Shown: positions 17,401-26,109, counted from the first letter of the stretch. The stretch: 64,000 nucleotides of DNA from Thermobifida halotolerans (GCF_003574835.2 NZ_CP063196.1:5146001-5210000), one strand, 5' to 3'. Made by a program: numbers and translations. Notes: a model not told the origin generated them from the letters alone.

Positions 17401-18829
17401 CATGCTGCTCGCCAAGAGCGACCCGCACGACACCTCCCCCGAGGCGCGGAGCCGCTACGCCCAGCTCCTCCCCCACATCTGGGCCTCCGAGGCGTGGGAG
17501 TGCGACGACCCCTGGGTGCGTGAGCTCGTCATCCAGCAGATCTACGTCACCGACCTGCGCGGCGAGTACGACGACGCCAGGAAGCTCGCGAAGACCGCGC
17601 TGGCGGCGTGGCGGACGCGGCTCGGCGCGACCGCTCCGGAGACCCTCCGCGCCGAACTGCGCCTGGTGCGCGTCCTGCGGAACCTCGGCGAGCACCGCAG
17701 GGCCTACGAGCTGTGCGAGCGGGTGCTGAACATCCTCACCGAGCGGCACGGCCCCGACGCGGGAGAGACGCTGGAGGCCAGCAACGAGTTCATCCGCGAC
17801 CTGCGGTTCGCGGGAAGGTTTCGGGAGTCCACGGAGCTCGCCCGCACGGTCTACGACAAGTACCGGCGGCTGCTGGGACCGGACGATCCCGAGACGCTGG
17901 AGGCCACCCACCGCTACGCCTACGCGCTGCTGCTCAGCGGCGACCACCGGCGGGCCGCCGAGCTGTTCTGGGAGGCCTACCAGAACAAGGAGATGATCCT
18001 GGGGCCCAACGAGCCCACGACGCTGGCGTCGGTCGACGGCTACGCCGACGCGCTGATAGAGGCGGGCGACTACACCGAGGCCCTGCGGCTGCAACGGGAG
18101 AACACCGAGCGGGTGCGGGAGCTCTTCGGACTCAGGCACCAGGGCACGCTCAGCAACATGGGCTCGCTCTCGGCCATGCTGCGCCGCGCCGGTCACCTGG
18201 ACGAGGCGGTCAGCCTCTCCGAGACCGTCTGGCGGGAGGCGAGCAACCGGTTCGGCGCCGAGAGCCGCGTGGCGTTGTACGCCGCCTCCAACTACGCGAC
18301 GTCCCTGCGGACTGTCAACCGCTACCGCGAGGCCCTGGAACTCGCCGAGGAGGCGTGCCGCCGGTACGCCGACCTGCTCGGTGAGGACCACCCCCACGTC
18401 GCGGCGGCCAACGTGAACCGGGCGGTGACCCTGCGCGTCCTGGGCCGGGCTGCCGAGGCCCGCGCGATCGACGAGCAGGCGCTGCGGGTGCTCACCGAAC
18501 GGCTTGGGGAGGAGCACACCAGTACGCTCGCCTGCGCGGTCAACCTGGCCAGCGACCTCTTCGCCCTCGGAGACGTCTCCGGGGCGCTGCGCCGCGACTC
18601 CGAGGTGCTGGAACGCTGCCGCGGGATGCTGACCGACCGGCACCCGCTCACCCTCCTGGCGCGGCGCAACCTCGTCCTGGACCGGCGGGGGGCGGGCGAG
18701 GACGTCGCCGAGGAACTCGCCGTGGTCGAGCAGTTGTACGTCGAGATCATGGGGGACCAGCATCCGGCGACGCTGTCGGTGCGGCAGGGAATACGCGGAA
18801 ACGCCGACGTCTATCTCGGCCCGCTGTGA
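14474..18829 (+). CDS. vWA / NB-ARC / TPR fusion protein of a conflict system
   Basis: A 1451-residue protein. Residues 30-550 resemble the SAV_2336-type vWA module: the MIDAS motif is ADESVSM (Asp163). After a low-complexity linker (about 550-620) comes an NB-ARC STAND NTPase: Walker A GMPGIGKT near 665, Walker B WLLVFDDAQ, sensor GHIVITSRN and DDLPIALRQAAAWM. From about 1000 to the end there are some ten tetratricopeptide-type repeats with the YEEALxLxE pattern. The C-terminal part resembles TPR proteins of FxSxx-COOH clusters, but I see no FxsA peptide or radical SAM gene here. ATG 16277 inside the linker, with GGGGG upstream, could mark an old gene boundary or an internal start. Confidence 0.85.
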   Translation: MSDPRHAPEPDRAARRPRSGPTRGSGDTPPPVAGWELADAVYLAAWREARSPGGVHPADTAPTAPVPAERPPESASADPGRPGTAFPALPDRQGLVRALRPFHLRLPDPHWPRFDPETTARDHAQNLLTAAETPGTRGHGPVPLVPRSTPDTRPGVRLTVLADESVSMLFQQQVVKDLVGLLRSSGAFRSVRLRRFESDTATPARVVVHGPDDDTAPDQGALRVAVVLSDGVGQGWATGSVQSWLGGLARRLPVGVVHLLAPRQWRRTGIRPEPMEVTASAASRAPANRHYSARPFQWPEELPLPETGAAPPESSLVLPVLPLRAEAIRTWAEFVMGRRAGRTLNVSALRVVPDDAAANAVAPERGTGTDTPVEAVRRFHHNSSAAAFQLAVDLAAVPLTGPAIDTVCRWGSGRSPVPELTEILFSGLVRAVDSATATPARRIEWEYRTGIRRTLLSLGGRRSRIRSVLALLASSFADADPWFRVLGQILVGDDVRLPELDETSLRLADDTLPALECIGLTSGYRELVRSVSGRTLPGGEVVYQGRHSVHLDRAYGAEATARRPGVAVGGRSGEAARAPHLSNTSPTPTAESTTTSQGAASMPGNPSDSTGSRRTRRFGSAATAWGSIPPRNPMFTGRGELLTSLRGQLVANSEQGRMVPSVLNGMPGIGKTQLATEYLYRYSEDYDLIWWVRANQANQIHEAYALLAQELGVFQPGSSISSMVHTVREALRRGEPYARWLLVFDDAQKPEDVAPYLPVGGDGHIVITSRNMVWAARGYHATLTVDVFSRQESIDLLRKCGPEDLTDSEADELADVLDDLPIALRQAAAWMNETATPASEYLAQFREKRSEVLPTLSPADPDYPVTVVTAWNVSLDKLATTNPAALQLLQVCSFFSTAPIPRYLFAYARDIPAPPALSEALGNPTKLGRAFGEISRYGLAQINHRTHTLQLHLLVQRALRFSLSEEERRYLRHCAHMLLAKSDPHDTSPEARSRYAQLLPHIWASEAWECDDPWVRELVIQQIYVTDLRGEYDDARKLAKTALAAWRTRLGATAPETLRAELRLVRVLRNLGEHRRAYELCERVLNILTERHGPDAGETLEASNEFIRDLRFAGRFRESTELARTVYDKYRRLLGPDDPETLEATHRYAYALLLSGDHRRAAELFWEAYQNKEMILGPNEPTTLASVDGYADALIEAGDYTEALRLQRENTERVRELFGLRHQGTLSNMGSLSAMLRRAGHLDEAVSLSETVWREASNRFGAESRVALYAASNYATSLRTVNRYREALELAEEACRRYADLLGEDHPHVAAANVNRAVTLRVLGRAAEARAIDEQALRVLTERLGEEHTSTLACAVNLASDLFALGDVSGALRRDSEVLERCRGMLTDRHPLTLLARRNLVLDRRGAGEDVAEELAVVEQLYVEIMGDQHPATLSVRQGIRGNADVYLGPL

Positions 18830-18896
18830 GGGCGGGGAAACGGAACAGGGCGGAACGGACAACGGAACGGAAACCCGAACCGGCCTCGCGGCCGGT

Positions 18897-19160
18897 TCAG
18901 AAACCGTGGAATTTCACCTGGTGGATGAACGAGACCCACTCCTCTGCCGGGACGGGGATCTCCGTGGAATCCGGGTGGACCGAATCACGCATCACCACGG
19001 CTCTCCAGCGCGGAAAACGCACCTCGACACATGCGTTCCCGTTATTTTCCTCGGAGTGGCTCGATTTCCGCCAGGACGTTCTCTCCTGACCGGAAGCGGC
19101 GGGGGGAACCGGGACGCGCTCCCCCGGGGCACACGCGTCCCGGTTGACACTGGACTCCAT
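18897..19160 (-). CDS. DUF397 domain protein (orphan)
   Basis: An 87-residue protein with WRKSSHSE, a CVEVRF segment, VMRDSVHPD and the closing pattern VPAEEWVSFIHQVK, all typical of DUF397. There is no DUF5753 regulator next to it. It converges on the vWA/TPR gene and sits inside the conflict island. ATG 19160 is chosen; GTG 19193 in frame would add eleven residues. Base composition here is lower in GC than the flanks. Confidence 0.85.
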   Translation of the reverse strand: MESSVNRDACAPGERVPVPPAASGQERTSWRKSSHSEENNGNACVEVRFPRWRAVVMRDSVHPDSTEIPVPAEEWVSFIHQVKFHGF

Positions 19161-19384
19161 TCGGCTACCCGTCGTCGTCTGGTCCTCTGACACCGTTCTC
19201 GACCCGTGACAGCGCCATTGCGGTGCACGGTCCTCCCTCACCGGAGAATTCAGCCGGTTGTCGACTATCGGGTTATATCCCCAAAACCCGTAAACTTCAG
19301 TCACTCGAATGCGGGGCGGCTCCGACCCGGAAAAACCCGTTGCCACCGGTCTTCTCCGCCCCCGCGACCGGGAAAGGAACGCAG

Positions 19385-19708
19385 ATGACCCAACTCGTCG
19401 CCCTCACCGTCGACAACGAGACGGAAATCCTCGTCGAACCCGCGGGAACCCGCAGCGGCCCCGTCAATGTGGCCCGGCCCGGTGTCCGGCAGGCGCGCAG
19501 ACACCTGGAGCAGGTTTTCGGGCAGGTCCGCCAGATCGCCGAGACCGTCGCCGACAAGATCCGGGACCTGCCGCAGCGCCCCGACGAGGTGACCGTGGAA
19601 CTCGGTGTCGGACTCACCACCACCGCCGACGTGTTCATCGCCCAGTCCACCGCGAACGCCGCGTTCAAGGTGACGCTCACCTGGAAGGCGGCCTCCCGGG
19701 AGGAGTGA
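19385..19708 (+). CDS. Trypsin-co-occurring domain 1 (CU044_2847 family) protein
   Basis: A 107-residue all-strand/helix protein ending with the family pattern VELGVGLTTTADVFIAQ and FKVTLTWKA. This family is named for co-occurring with trypsin-like proteases in conflict systems, which fits the protease gene upstream. An AAAGGA ribosome site is six bases before ATG 19385. Only 33 bases separate it from rsmA. Its biochemical role is unknown; a sensor or regulator of the protease is inference. Confidence 0.85.
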   Translation: MTQLVALTVDNETEILVEPAGTRSGPVNVARPGVRQARRHLEQVFGQVRQIAETVADKIRDLPQRPDEVTVELGVGLTTTADVFIAQSTANAAFKVTLTWKAASREE

Positions 19709-19741
19709 ACCCCACCCGCACCCGCCTGCCACAATGGGCGG

Positions 19742-20605
19742 GTGACCGAACCCGACAGCGCCGACGTCCGCCTGCTCACCCCCGCCGACGTGCGGCGGCT
19801 CGCCGACAGGCTGGGGGTGCGCCCCACCAAGACCCTCGGCCAGAACTTCGTCATCGACCCCGGCACCGTACGACGGATCGTACGCGCCGCGCAGGTCGGC
19901 CCCGACGACGTCGTCGTCGAGGTCGGCCCCGGACTCGGTTCGCTCACCCTGGCGCTGCTGCCCCACGTGCGCCACGTCACCGCGGTCGAGATCGACCCCC
20001 GCCTCGCCGAGGCGCTGCCCGAGACCGTCGCCGCCCACGCCCCCGACCTCGCCCACCGGCTGCGGGTGGTCGCCGCCGACGCCCTGCGCGTCACCGAACT
20101 GCCCGACCCCCAGCCCACCGCGCTGGTCGCCAACCTCCCCTACAACGTGGCCGTCCCCGTGGTGCTGCACCTGCTGCGCCTGCTGCCCTCACTCGACAGG
20201 GGGCTGGTCATGGTGCAGGCCGAGGTCGCCGACCGGTTGGCCGCACCCCCCGGTGGACGCTCCTACGGCGCGCCGTCGGTCAAGGCCGCCTGGTACGCCG
20301 AGGTGCGCCGCGCCGGAGCGATCGGCCGCACCGTGTTCTGGCCGGCGCCCAACGTCGACTCCGGACTCGTCGCGCTGCGCCGCCGTCCCGCGCCCGACAC
20401 CGAAGCCACCCGCGAGGAGGTCTTCGCGGTCGTCGACGCCGCCTTCGCGCAGCGCCGCAAGACGCTGCGCGCCGCCCTGGCCGGCTGGGCGGGGTCGGCG
20501 GCCGCCGCGGAGGCCGCCCTGCGCGCCGCCGGAGTGGACCCCAGGGCCCGCGGGGAGGCACTGGAGGTCACCGACTTCGCCCGGATCGCCGAACACCGCC
20601 CCTGA
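19742..20605 (+). CDS. rsmA: 16S rRNA dimethyladenosine transferase RsmA/KsgA
   Basis: Dimethylates two adjacent adenines in the 3' hairpin of 16S rRNA during small-subunit maturation. The 287-residue Rossmann methyltransferase shows [12 protein letters not shown], the SAM motif [23 protein letters not shown], and the catalytic NLPYNVAVP. Start GTG 19742 fits the family N-terminus. In actinobacteria it is usually followed by ispE; here a convergent kinase gene lies between. Confidence 0.96.
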   Translation: MTEPDSADVRLLTPADVRRLADRLGVRPTKTLGQNFVIDPGTVRRIVRAAQVGPDDVVVEVGPGLGSLTLALLPHVRHVTAVEIDPRLAEALPETVAAHAPDLAHRLRVVAADALRVTELPDPQPTALVANLPYNVAVPVVLHLLRLLPSLDRGLVMVQAEVADRLAAPPGGRSYGAPSVKAAWYAEVRRAGAIGRTVFWPAPNVDSGLVALRRRPAPDTEATREEVFAVVDAAFAQRRKTLRAALAGWAGSAAAAEAALRAAGVDPRARGEALEVTDFARIAEHRP

Positions 20606-20621
20606 CTGAGGCCGCGGGACC

Positions 20622-22457
20622 CTACACCGGCTGGCCGTTGTCCAACCCGAAGGTCATCCCGTGGCTGTCCCGCGAACCGCGCAGTGTCAGAGACTGCGGT
20701 TCGCCGGCGATGGGAACCAGGAAGACGAGCCGCCCCTCGACGGTCTCGCCCTGGCCGATGGGACCGTCCCAGAGCGGGTCGAGCAGCTCCTCGCTGCGGG
20801 GCGGCTCGGCCTCGATCTCCTCGCCCCCCAGATCGAGGGTCTGCAGTTCGGGGGAGAACTCCAACGGCACGCTCGAGACGTTGCGCACCTCGATCCGGAA
20901 CACGCAGTACTCGAAGGGGCCGTTGATGATCCGGCGTCCCCCGGCCGAGTCCGAGCACTCCGTTTCGAGAACCCGGGACTCCAGGACACCGTCGGACTTC
21001 AGCCCTCCGTCCGACTCGGACCTGCCCGGAGGGTCCTCCTTGGACTCCTCGGGAGCGGCGGGCGCGTCCTGGCCCTGCTCCCCCTGGGAGTCGCTCCCGC
21101 CGAACGGGAACCCGTTCACGAACGACACCGCGACCATGCCGAGGAGCACCGCCAGCAGTACCGCCCCGACCACCACGAGGGCCACGACCAGCCGGGCCGG
21201 ACGGCCGTCCGGGCGCATCGGCCGGTGCGGCGGAAGCGGATTCGGCGGCACGTACGGGCGCGCCTGGACCCCGCCCGTCGCGGACTGCTGCGGTGGTGCG
21301 CCGGGTGGCTGCCCCCCACCGCCCGTGTTCGGCGGAACGGCCGGGAACTGCCCCGTGTGGTGCGGTCCAGGCGGCCCCTGGCGCTGCGGCATCGGGGAGT
21401 TCTGCGGCGGCCCCTGCGCGCCCGCGGGCGGATGCGACGGCATCGGCCCGGGAGCCCCCTGCTGCGGGTAGGGCTGCGGCACGACCGCGGTCTGCGGAGG
21501 CCGCATCCCGGTGTGCGCCTGGTGGGCGCCCGGCGGCGGATACCCCGGCGGCACCGGAGGCAGGTTCGGCCGCCACGACTGGTGCAGCGCATGGCTGACC
21601 ATGTCGTTGGCGTCGTTGTTCGCCGCCCCTCCGGCCAGCTCCAGCAGCAGCTCCTGCGCGCTGGGACGCTGGTCGGGGTCCTTCGCCAACGCCCTGGCGA
21701 CCAACCGGTCCAACGGGGCGTCCAGACCGCCGATGTCGGGCTCGGCGAACAGCATCCGCTTGCCCAGCGTCATGGCGTCGCCGTTGCCGAACGGGTGCCT
21801 GCCGTTGCCCGCGAAAGCCACCAGACAGCCCCAGGCGAAGATGTCGGCCTTCGTGGTGACCTTCTCCTCCAGCAGCTGCTCCGGCGCCATCCACCCCGGA
21901 CTGCCCATCACGATCCCGGTCTGGGTGTGACTGGTGGAGGTGTTCAGCGCCCGGGCGATACCGAAGTCGATCACCCGCGGCCCCGACAGCGACAGCAGCA
22001 CGTTCGCCGGCTTGAGGTCGCGGTGCACCAGGCCCGCCTTGTGGATGGCGGCCAGCGCCGCGGCCACGCCCAGCGCGAAGCCGTGCAGCGTGCCCGAGTC
22101 GAGCGGCCCGTGCTCGGCGATGTGCTCCGCCAGCGCCGTCCCGGCGATGTACTCGGTGACCATGTACGGCCGGTTCTCGAACGTACCGTGGTCGAGCACC
22201 TTGGCCGTGCAGAAGGAGGCGACCCTGCGGGCGTTCTCCATCTCGTCGCGGAAACGCGCCCGGGTGGCCTCGTCGAAGGCCAGCTCGGGGCGGATGACCT
22301 TGATCGCTACATGGGTTCCCTTCTCCGGGGCACGGCCCAGGTAGACCGTCCCCATTCCTCCGCTGCCCAGACGTCCGACCAGCACGTAAGGACCGATGGT
22401 CGCCGGGTCTCCGGCGGCCAGCGGTTCCAGGTTCTTCGGGAGCCCATCCGACGGCAA
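20622..22457 (-). CDS. Membrane Ser/Thr protein kinase (PASTA-less, PknD/Afsk type)
   Basis: A 611-residue transmembrane kinase. Residues 20-285 form a Hanks-type kinase: glycine loop GRLGSGGMGTVYLG, Lys in HVAIKVIR, HRDLKPANV, DFGIARAL, and GSPGWMAPEQ. A Pro/Gln/Gly-rich juxtamembrane linker follows, then one membrane helix (VVALVVVGAVLLAVLLGMVA), then an external domain of about 150 residues with a C-terminal beta-rich DUF4352-like fold. The outside domain presumably senses a signal. TTG 22457 is used because GGAGGA lies six bases upstream and the protein then begins just ahead of the kinase domain. It is divergent from ispE. Confidence 0.93.
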   Translation of the reverse strand: MPSDGLPKNLEPLAAGDPATIGPYVLVGRLGSGGMGTVYLGRAPEKGTHVAIKVIRPELAFDEATRARFRDEMENARRVASFCTAKVLDHGTFENRPYMVTEYIAGTALAEHIAEHGPLDSGTLHGFALGVAAALAAIHKAGLVHRDLKPANVLLSLSGPRVIDFGIARALNTSTSHTQTGIVMGSPGWMAPEQLLEEKVTTKADIFAWGCLVAFAGNGRHPFGNGDAMTLGKRMLFAEPDIGGLDAPLDRLVARALAKDPDQRPSAQELLLELAGGAANNDANDMVSHALHQSWRPNLPPVPPGYPPPGAHQAHTGMRPPQTAVVPQPYPQQGAPGPMPSHPPAGAQGPPQNSPMPQRQGPPGPHHTGQFPAVPPNTGGGGQPPGAPPQQSATGGVQARPYVPPNPLPPHRPMRPDGRPARLVVALVVVGAVLLAVLLGMVAVSFVNGFPFGGSDSQGEQGQDAPAAPEESKEDPPGRSESDGGLKSDGVLESRVLETECSDSAGGRRIINGPFEYCVFRIEVRNVSSVPLEFSPELQTLDLGGEEIEAEPPRSEELLDPLWDGPIGQGETVEGRLVFLVPIAGEPQSLTLRGSRDSHGMTFGLDNGQPV

Positions 22458-22698
22458 GCGATCCTCCCCGACGGTGTCCAAACTCCGTCTCGGCCTCAAC
22501 GGTAGCGGGGATTGTGCCCCGATACCCACCCACACGGACCGTCGGGTCCGGAGTGGCAACGCAAGCGACGCCGGTGAAACGAGAATCGCTGCTGTTTGGT
22601 GGACCAACCATCCCGAGCGCGACGGGTGACCCACCCAAGAATCCCATACTGGGCGCCCGGATTCACAGAGGCGGGGAGTCCCGTACGATCTAGGACTC

Positions 22699-23622
22699 GT
22701 GAACGCTACGACGGCCGTCACCGTACGTGTCCCCGCGAAGGTGAATCTGCAACTCGCGGTGGGCCCCGCCCGCGACGACGGCTACCACGGCCTGGTCAAC
22801 GTCTTCCACGCCGTCTCCCTCTTCGACGAGGTCACCGTCTCCGCAGCCCCCGACCTGCGGCCGGGGACGGCGGCCCTGAGTGTCGACGGCGACCGGCCCG
22901 ACCACGTCGCCCGCGTCCCGCTCGACGACGGCAACCTCGCGGCGCGCGCGGCGGCCCTGCTGGCCCGCGAGACCCCGACCGCCACCGGGGTGCGCATCCA
23001 CCTGAGCAAGGCCATCCCGGTCGCCGGGGGCATGGCCGGGGGCAGTGCCGACGCCGCCGCCGCACTTGTGGCGTGCAACACACTCTGGGGCGGGGGAGTC
23101 TCCCGGACGCGGCTTCTCGAACTCGCCGCGGACCTCGGCAGCGACGTCCCCTTCCCGCTGCTGGGCCGCACGGCCGTCGGCACCGGGCGGGGTGAGCGCC
23201 TGGCCCCGGTTCCGGTGCGCGGAACGTTCCACTGGGTCTTCGCCCTGGCCGAAGGCGGACTGTCCACGGCCGAGGTGTTCGCCGAGTACGACCGGCTGCG
23301 GCCGGACGCCCCCCAGCCCCGGCTCGACGAGGAGCTCGTGGCCGCGCTCGCCGCCGGAGACGCCCTCCGGCTCGGCGCGGCGCTCGGCAACGACCTGCAA
23401 CGGGCAGCCCTGTCCCTGCGCCCCGGCCTGGGCGCGGTCCTCGACGTCGGCCGCGACGCCGGAGCGCTGGGCGCGATCGTGTCCGGCTCCGGACCCACCT
23501 GCGCCTTCCTCGTCGGGTCCCCGGACCGCGCCCGCGAACTCGCCGCGGCCCTGCGCGACTCCAAGGAGTGCGCCGACGCCGTCATCGCCCACGGCCCCGT
23601 CCCCGGAGCCACCGTCGTGTGA
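22699..23622 (+). CDS. ispE: 4-diphosphocytidyl-2-C-methyl-D-erythritol kinase
   Basis: Phosphorylates CDP-methylerythritol in the MEP isoprenoid pathway. The 307-residue GHMP kinase starts with VRVPAKVNLQLAVGP, carries the ATP loop PVAGGMAGGSADAAAA near residue 110, and ends with the third motif IVSGSGPTCAFL. GTG 22699 is the only sensible start. It is followed by a GC-rich repeat that converges on soxR. Confidence 0.96.
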   Translation: MNATTAVTVRVPAKVNLQLAVGPARDDGYHGLVNVFHAVSLFDEVTVSAAPDLRPGTAALSVDGDRPDHVARVPLDDGNLAARAAALLARETPTATGVRIHLSKAIPVAGGMAGGSADAAAALVACNTLWGGGVSRTRLLELAADLGSDVPFPLLGRTAVGTGRGERLAPVPVRGTFHWVFALAEGGLSTAEVFAEYDRLRPDAPQPRLDEELVAALAAGDALRLGAALGNDLQRAALSLRPGLGAVLDVGRDAGALGAIVSGSGPTCAFLVGSPDRARELAAALRDSKECADAVIAHGPVPGATVV

Positions 23623-23640
23623 CCCCGCCCGGGAGGGCAC

Positions 23641-23690
23641 GGGGGGCGCTTCGCCCCAGAGGGGCGCCGGCCCCTAGACCCCGCCCTCCC
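23641..23690. repeat. Dispersed GC-rich palindromic repeat, copy A
   Basis: Contains GGGGCGCTTCGCCCC-type hairpins and ends in CCCCGCCCTCCC. A closely similar block occurs at 56257-56296. It sits between convergent ispE and soxR and may act as a terminator. Confidence 0.4.
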
Positions 23691-24135
23691 CGGCCGGTTT
23701 GAGCAGGGGAGCGCCAGGCCCCAGGGCGGCCAGCGCGTCGTCGCTGTTGTGCAGTCCGCACGAACGCAGCGACAGGCACCCGCAGCCGATGCACGACGTC
23801 AGCCGGTCCCGCAGCCGCTGCAGCGCGTCGATCCTCGTGTCCAGTTCGTCCCGCCACACCCGCGACAGCCGCGCCCAGTCCTCGGCGGTGGGCGTGCGCT
23901 CGTCGGGAAGCGTGGCCAGCGCCTCCTGGATCTGCGTGAGCGTCAGCCCCACCCGCTGCGCGGCCGAGACGAACGCCAGACGGCGCAGCGTGCTGCGGTG
24001 GTAGCGGCGCTGGTTGCCCGCCGTCCGCTCCGCGCGGATCAGCCCCCGCGCCTCGTAGAACCGCAGCGCGCTGTGCGACATCCCACTGCGCTCGGCGAGC
24101 TGGCCGATGGTGAGCCGAACCGGAAGGTGTCCCAT
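23674..24135 (-). CDS. soxR: Redox-sensitive MerR-family activator SoxR
   Basis: A 153-residue [2Fe-2S] transcription factor responding to redox-cycling compounds. The N-terminal MerR helix-turn-helix reads LTIGQLAERSGMSHSALRFYEARGLI. A dimerisation helix follows, and the cluster ligands are present as CIGCGCLSLRSC near residues 119-130. ATG 24135 gives the normal N-terminus; ATG 24162 would add nine residues. A SoxR box lies 32 bases upstream. In actinobacteria SoxR is tuned to the cell's own redox-active metabolites rather than a general superoxide response. Confidence 0.94.
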   Translation of the reverse strand: MGHLPVRLTIGQLAERSGMSHSALRFYEARGLIRAERTAGNQRRYHRSTLRRLAFVSAAQRVGLTLTQIQEALATLPDERTPTAEDWARLSRVWRDELDTRIDALQRLRDRLTSCIGCGCLSLRSCGLHNSDDALAALGPGAPLLKPAGEGGV

Positions 24136-24166
24136 GCCTGACCTCGCTCTCGTGTCTCCCATCCGG

Positions 24167-24184
24167 CCTTAACCTAGCTTGAGG
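24167..24184. promoter_or_regulatory. SoxR box
   Basis: CCTTAACCTAGCTTGAGG, an 18-base near-palindrome matching the SoxR consensus (CCTCAA...TTGAGG) in all but two positions. It lies between divergent soxR and the ABC-F gene, so it could control either or both. Confidence 0.8.
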
Positions 24185-24270
24185 TCTCCCGCCGGCCGCG
24201 CGGCCGCGCCCCGGACACCGCCGCCCCGCCCGTACACCGCACCCCGCCGCACCCGCGACAATGGAAGACG

Positions 24271-26049
24271 ATGAACCTCGTCAACCTCCAAGACGTCTCA
24301 CTGGCCTACGGCCCTCTGGTGCTCCTCGACTCCGTCTCCCTCGGGATCGACGAGGGCGAGCGGATCGGCATCGTGAGCCGCAACGGCGGCGGCAAGTCCA
24401 CACTCGTGTCCGTCATCGCCGGACGGCTCCCACCCGACTCCGGCCGGGTCGTCCACAGTCGCGGCCTGCGGGTGGGCTTCCTCCACCAGCAGGACAGCTT
24501 CCCCGACACCACCGTCGGCCGGTTCGTCCTGGGTGAGAGGGCCGAACACGAATGGGCGGGCGACGCCCGGGTCCGCGACGTGCTGCGCGGCCTGCTGTCC
24601 GGCTGGGACCTCAACACCCACATGGCCCGGTTGTCCGGCGGGGAACGCCGCCGCGCCGGACTCGCCAGGATGCTCATCGACACCCACGACCTGATCGTTC
24701 TGGACGAACCCACCAACCACCTCGACATCGAGGGCATCGCCTGGCTCGCCGAGCACGTCAACGGCCGCCGCGAGGCCGTCGCCGTCGTCACCCACGACCG
24801 CTGGTTCCTCGACGCGGTCACCCACCGCACCTGGGAGGTCGTGGACGGCCGGGTCGAACGCTACGAGGGCGGGTACGCCGCCTACGTGCTCGCCAAGGCC
24901 GAACGGCAGCGCCTCGCCCAGGCCGCCGAGGAGCGCCGCCAGAACCTCGTGCGCAAGGAACTGGCCTGGCTGCGCCGCGGACCGCCCGCCCGCACCTCCA
25001 AGCCCAAGTTCCGCATCGACGCCGCGAACGCGCTCATCGCCGACGAACCGCCCGTCCGCGACACCGTGGAACTGGTCCGCTTCGCCAGCTCCCGACTCGG
25101 CAAGACGGTCATCGACGTCAAGGACGTCACCCTCAGGGCCGGGGACACCACCCTGCTGGAACACCTCACCTGGCAGCTCGGCCCCGGCGACCGGATCGGC
25201 CTGGTGGGCGTCAACGGCTCCGGCAAGACGACGCTGCTGCGGCTGCTCGCCAAGGAGCGCGGCCCCGACGCCGGACACGTGCGCCACGGCAAGACCGTCA
25301 ACCTCGGCCACCTCTCGCAGAACCTCACCGAGCTGGACCCCGAGGCCCGCCCGCTGCAGGCGGTCACCGAGATCCGCCAGCACGTCACCATCGGCAGGAA
25401 GGAGCACTCCGCCAGCCAGATGCTGGAGCGCTTCGGCTTCCGAGGAGAACGCCAGTGGACCCCCATCGGCGACCTCTCCGGCGGTGAGCGGCGGCGGCTG
25501 CAGCTGCTCAGGCTGCTCATGACCGAGCCCAACGTCCTGCTCCTGGACGAGCCCACCAACGACCTGGACATCGAGACGCTGACCGAGCTGGAGGACCTGC
25601 TCGACGGCTGGCCCGGGTCACTGGTGGTGGTCAGCCACGACCGCTACTTCCTGGAGCGGATCTGCGACCGGGTCTTCGCCCTGCTCGGCGACCGCACCCT
25701 GCGCCACCTGCCCGGCGGCGTCGACGAGTACCTGCGGCGGCGCGCCGAGACGGCCGACGGCGGAGAGGTCCCCCAGGACCGCTCCCGGACCGACGCCGAC
25801 GAGGCCCGGCAGGACGCTCCCAGGCTGTCGGCGGCCGAGCGCCGGGCGGCGCAGAAGGAGATGCAGCGCATCGAACGCCGCATCGACCGCATCAGCGCGC
25901 GAGAGACCGAACTCCACGCGCTCATGGCCGAGGCCGCCGACGACTACACCCGTCTGGCGGAACTCGACGCCGAACTCAAGACCCTCACCGCCGAGAAGGC
26001 GGAACTGGAGGACGCCTGGCTGGCCGAGGCCGAGAAGACGGGAGACTGA
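24271..26049 (+). CDS. ABC-F family ATPase (Uup/antibiotic-resistance type)
   Basis: A 592-residue soluble protein with two ABC domains and no membrane segment. The first has Walker A SRNGGGKSTL, signature LSGGERRRAGLA and Walker B LIVLDEPTNHLD; the second has GVNGSGKTTLL, LSGGERRRLQLL and VLLLDEPTNDLD. Between them is the charged linker typical of ABC-F proteins, and the C-terminus is a coiled coil as in Uup. ABC-F proteins act on the ribosome, as translation factors or by displacing antibiotics. The shared intergenic SoxR box suggests control by redox-active compounds. Confidence 0.92.
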   Translation: MNLVNLQDVSLAYGPLVLLDSVSLGIDEGERIGIVSRNGGGKSTLVSVIAGRLPPDSGRVVHSRGLRVGFLHQQDSFPDTTVGRFVLGERAEHEWAGDARVRDVLRGLLSGWDLNTHMARLSGGERRRAGLARMLIDTHDLIVLDEPTNHLDIEGIAWLAEHVNGRREAVAVVTHDRWFLDAVTHRTWEVVDGRVERYEGGYAAYVLAKAERQRLAQAAEERRQNLVRKELAWLRRGPPARTSKPKFRIDAANALIADEPPVRDTVELVRFASSRLGKTVIDVKDVTLRAGDTTLLEHLTWQLGPGDRIGLVGVNGSGKTTLLRLLAKERGPDAGHVRHGKTVNLGHLSQNLTELDPEARPLQAVTEIRQHVTIGRKEHSASQMLERFGFRGERQWTPIGDLSGGERRRLQLLRLLMTEPNVLLLDEPTNDLDIETLTELEDLLDGWPGSLVVVSHDRYFLERICDRVFALLGDRTLRHLPGGVDEYLRRRAETADGGEVPQDRSRTDADEARQDAPRLSAAERRAAQKEMQRIERRIDRISARETELHALMAEAADDYTRLAELDAELKTLTAEKAELEDAWLAEAEKTGD

Positions 26050-26109
26050 CCGTCCTGCCGCGCTGCCCGCGTCATCCCTGCGCGGGCGGCGGGCGGGACG
26101 CTCCTCCCC

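Noticed and set aside
14474-19708. A full FxSxx-COOH peptide modification cluster
   Set aside because: The TPR part resembles proteins of that system, but no short precursor ending in FxSxx, radical SAM enzyme or TIR-like FxsC gene was seen.
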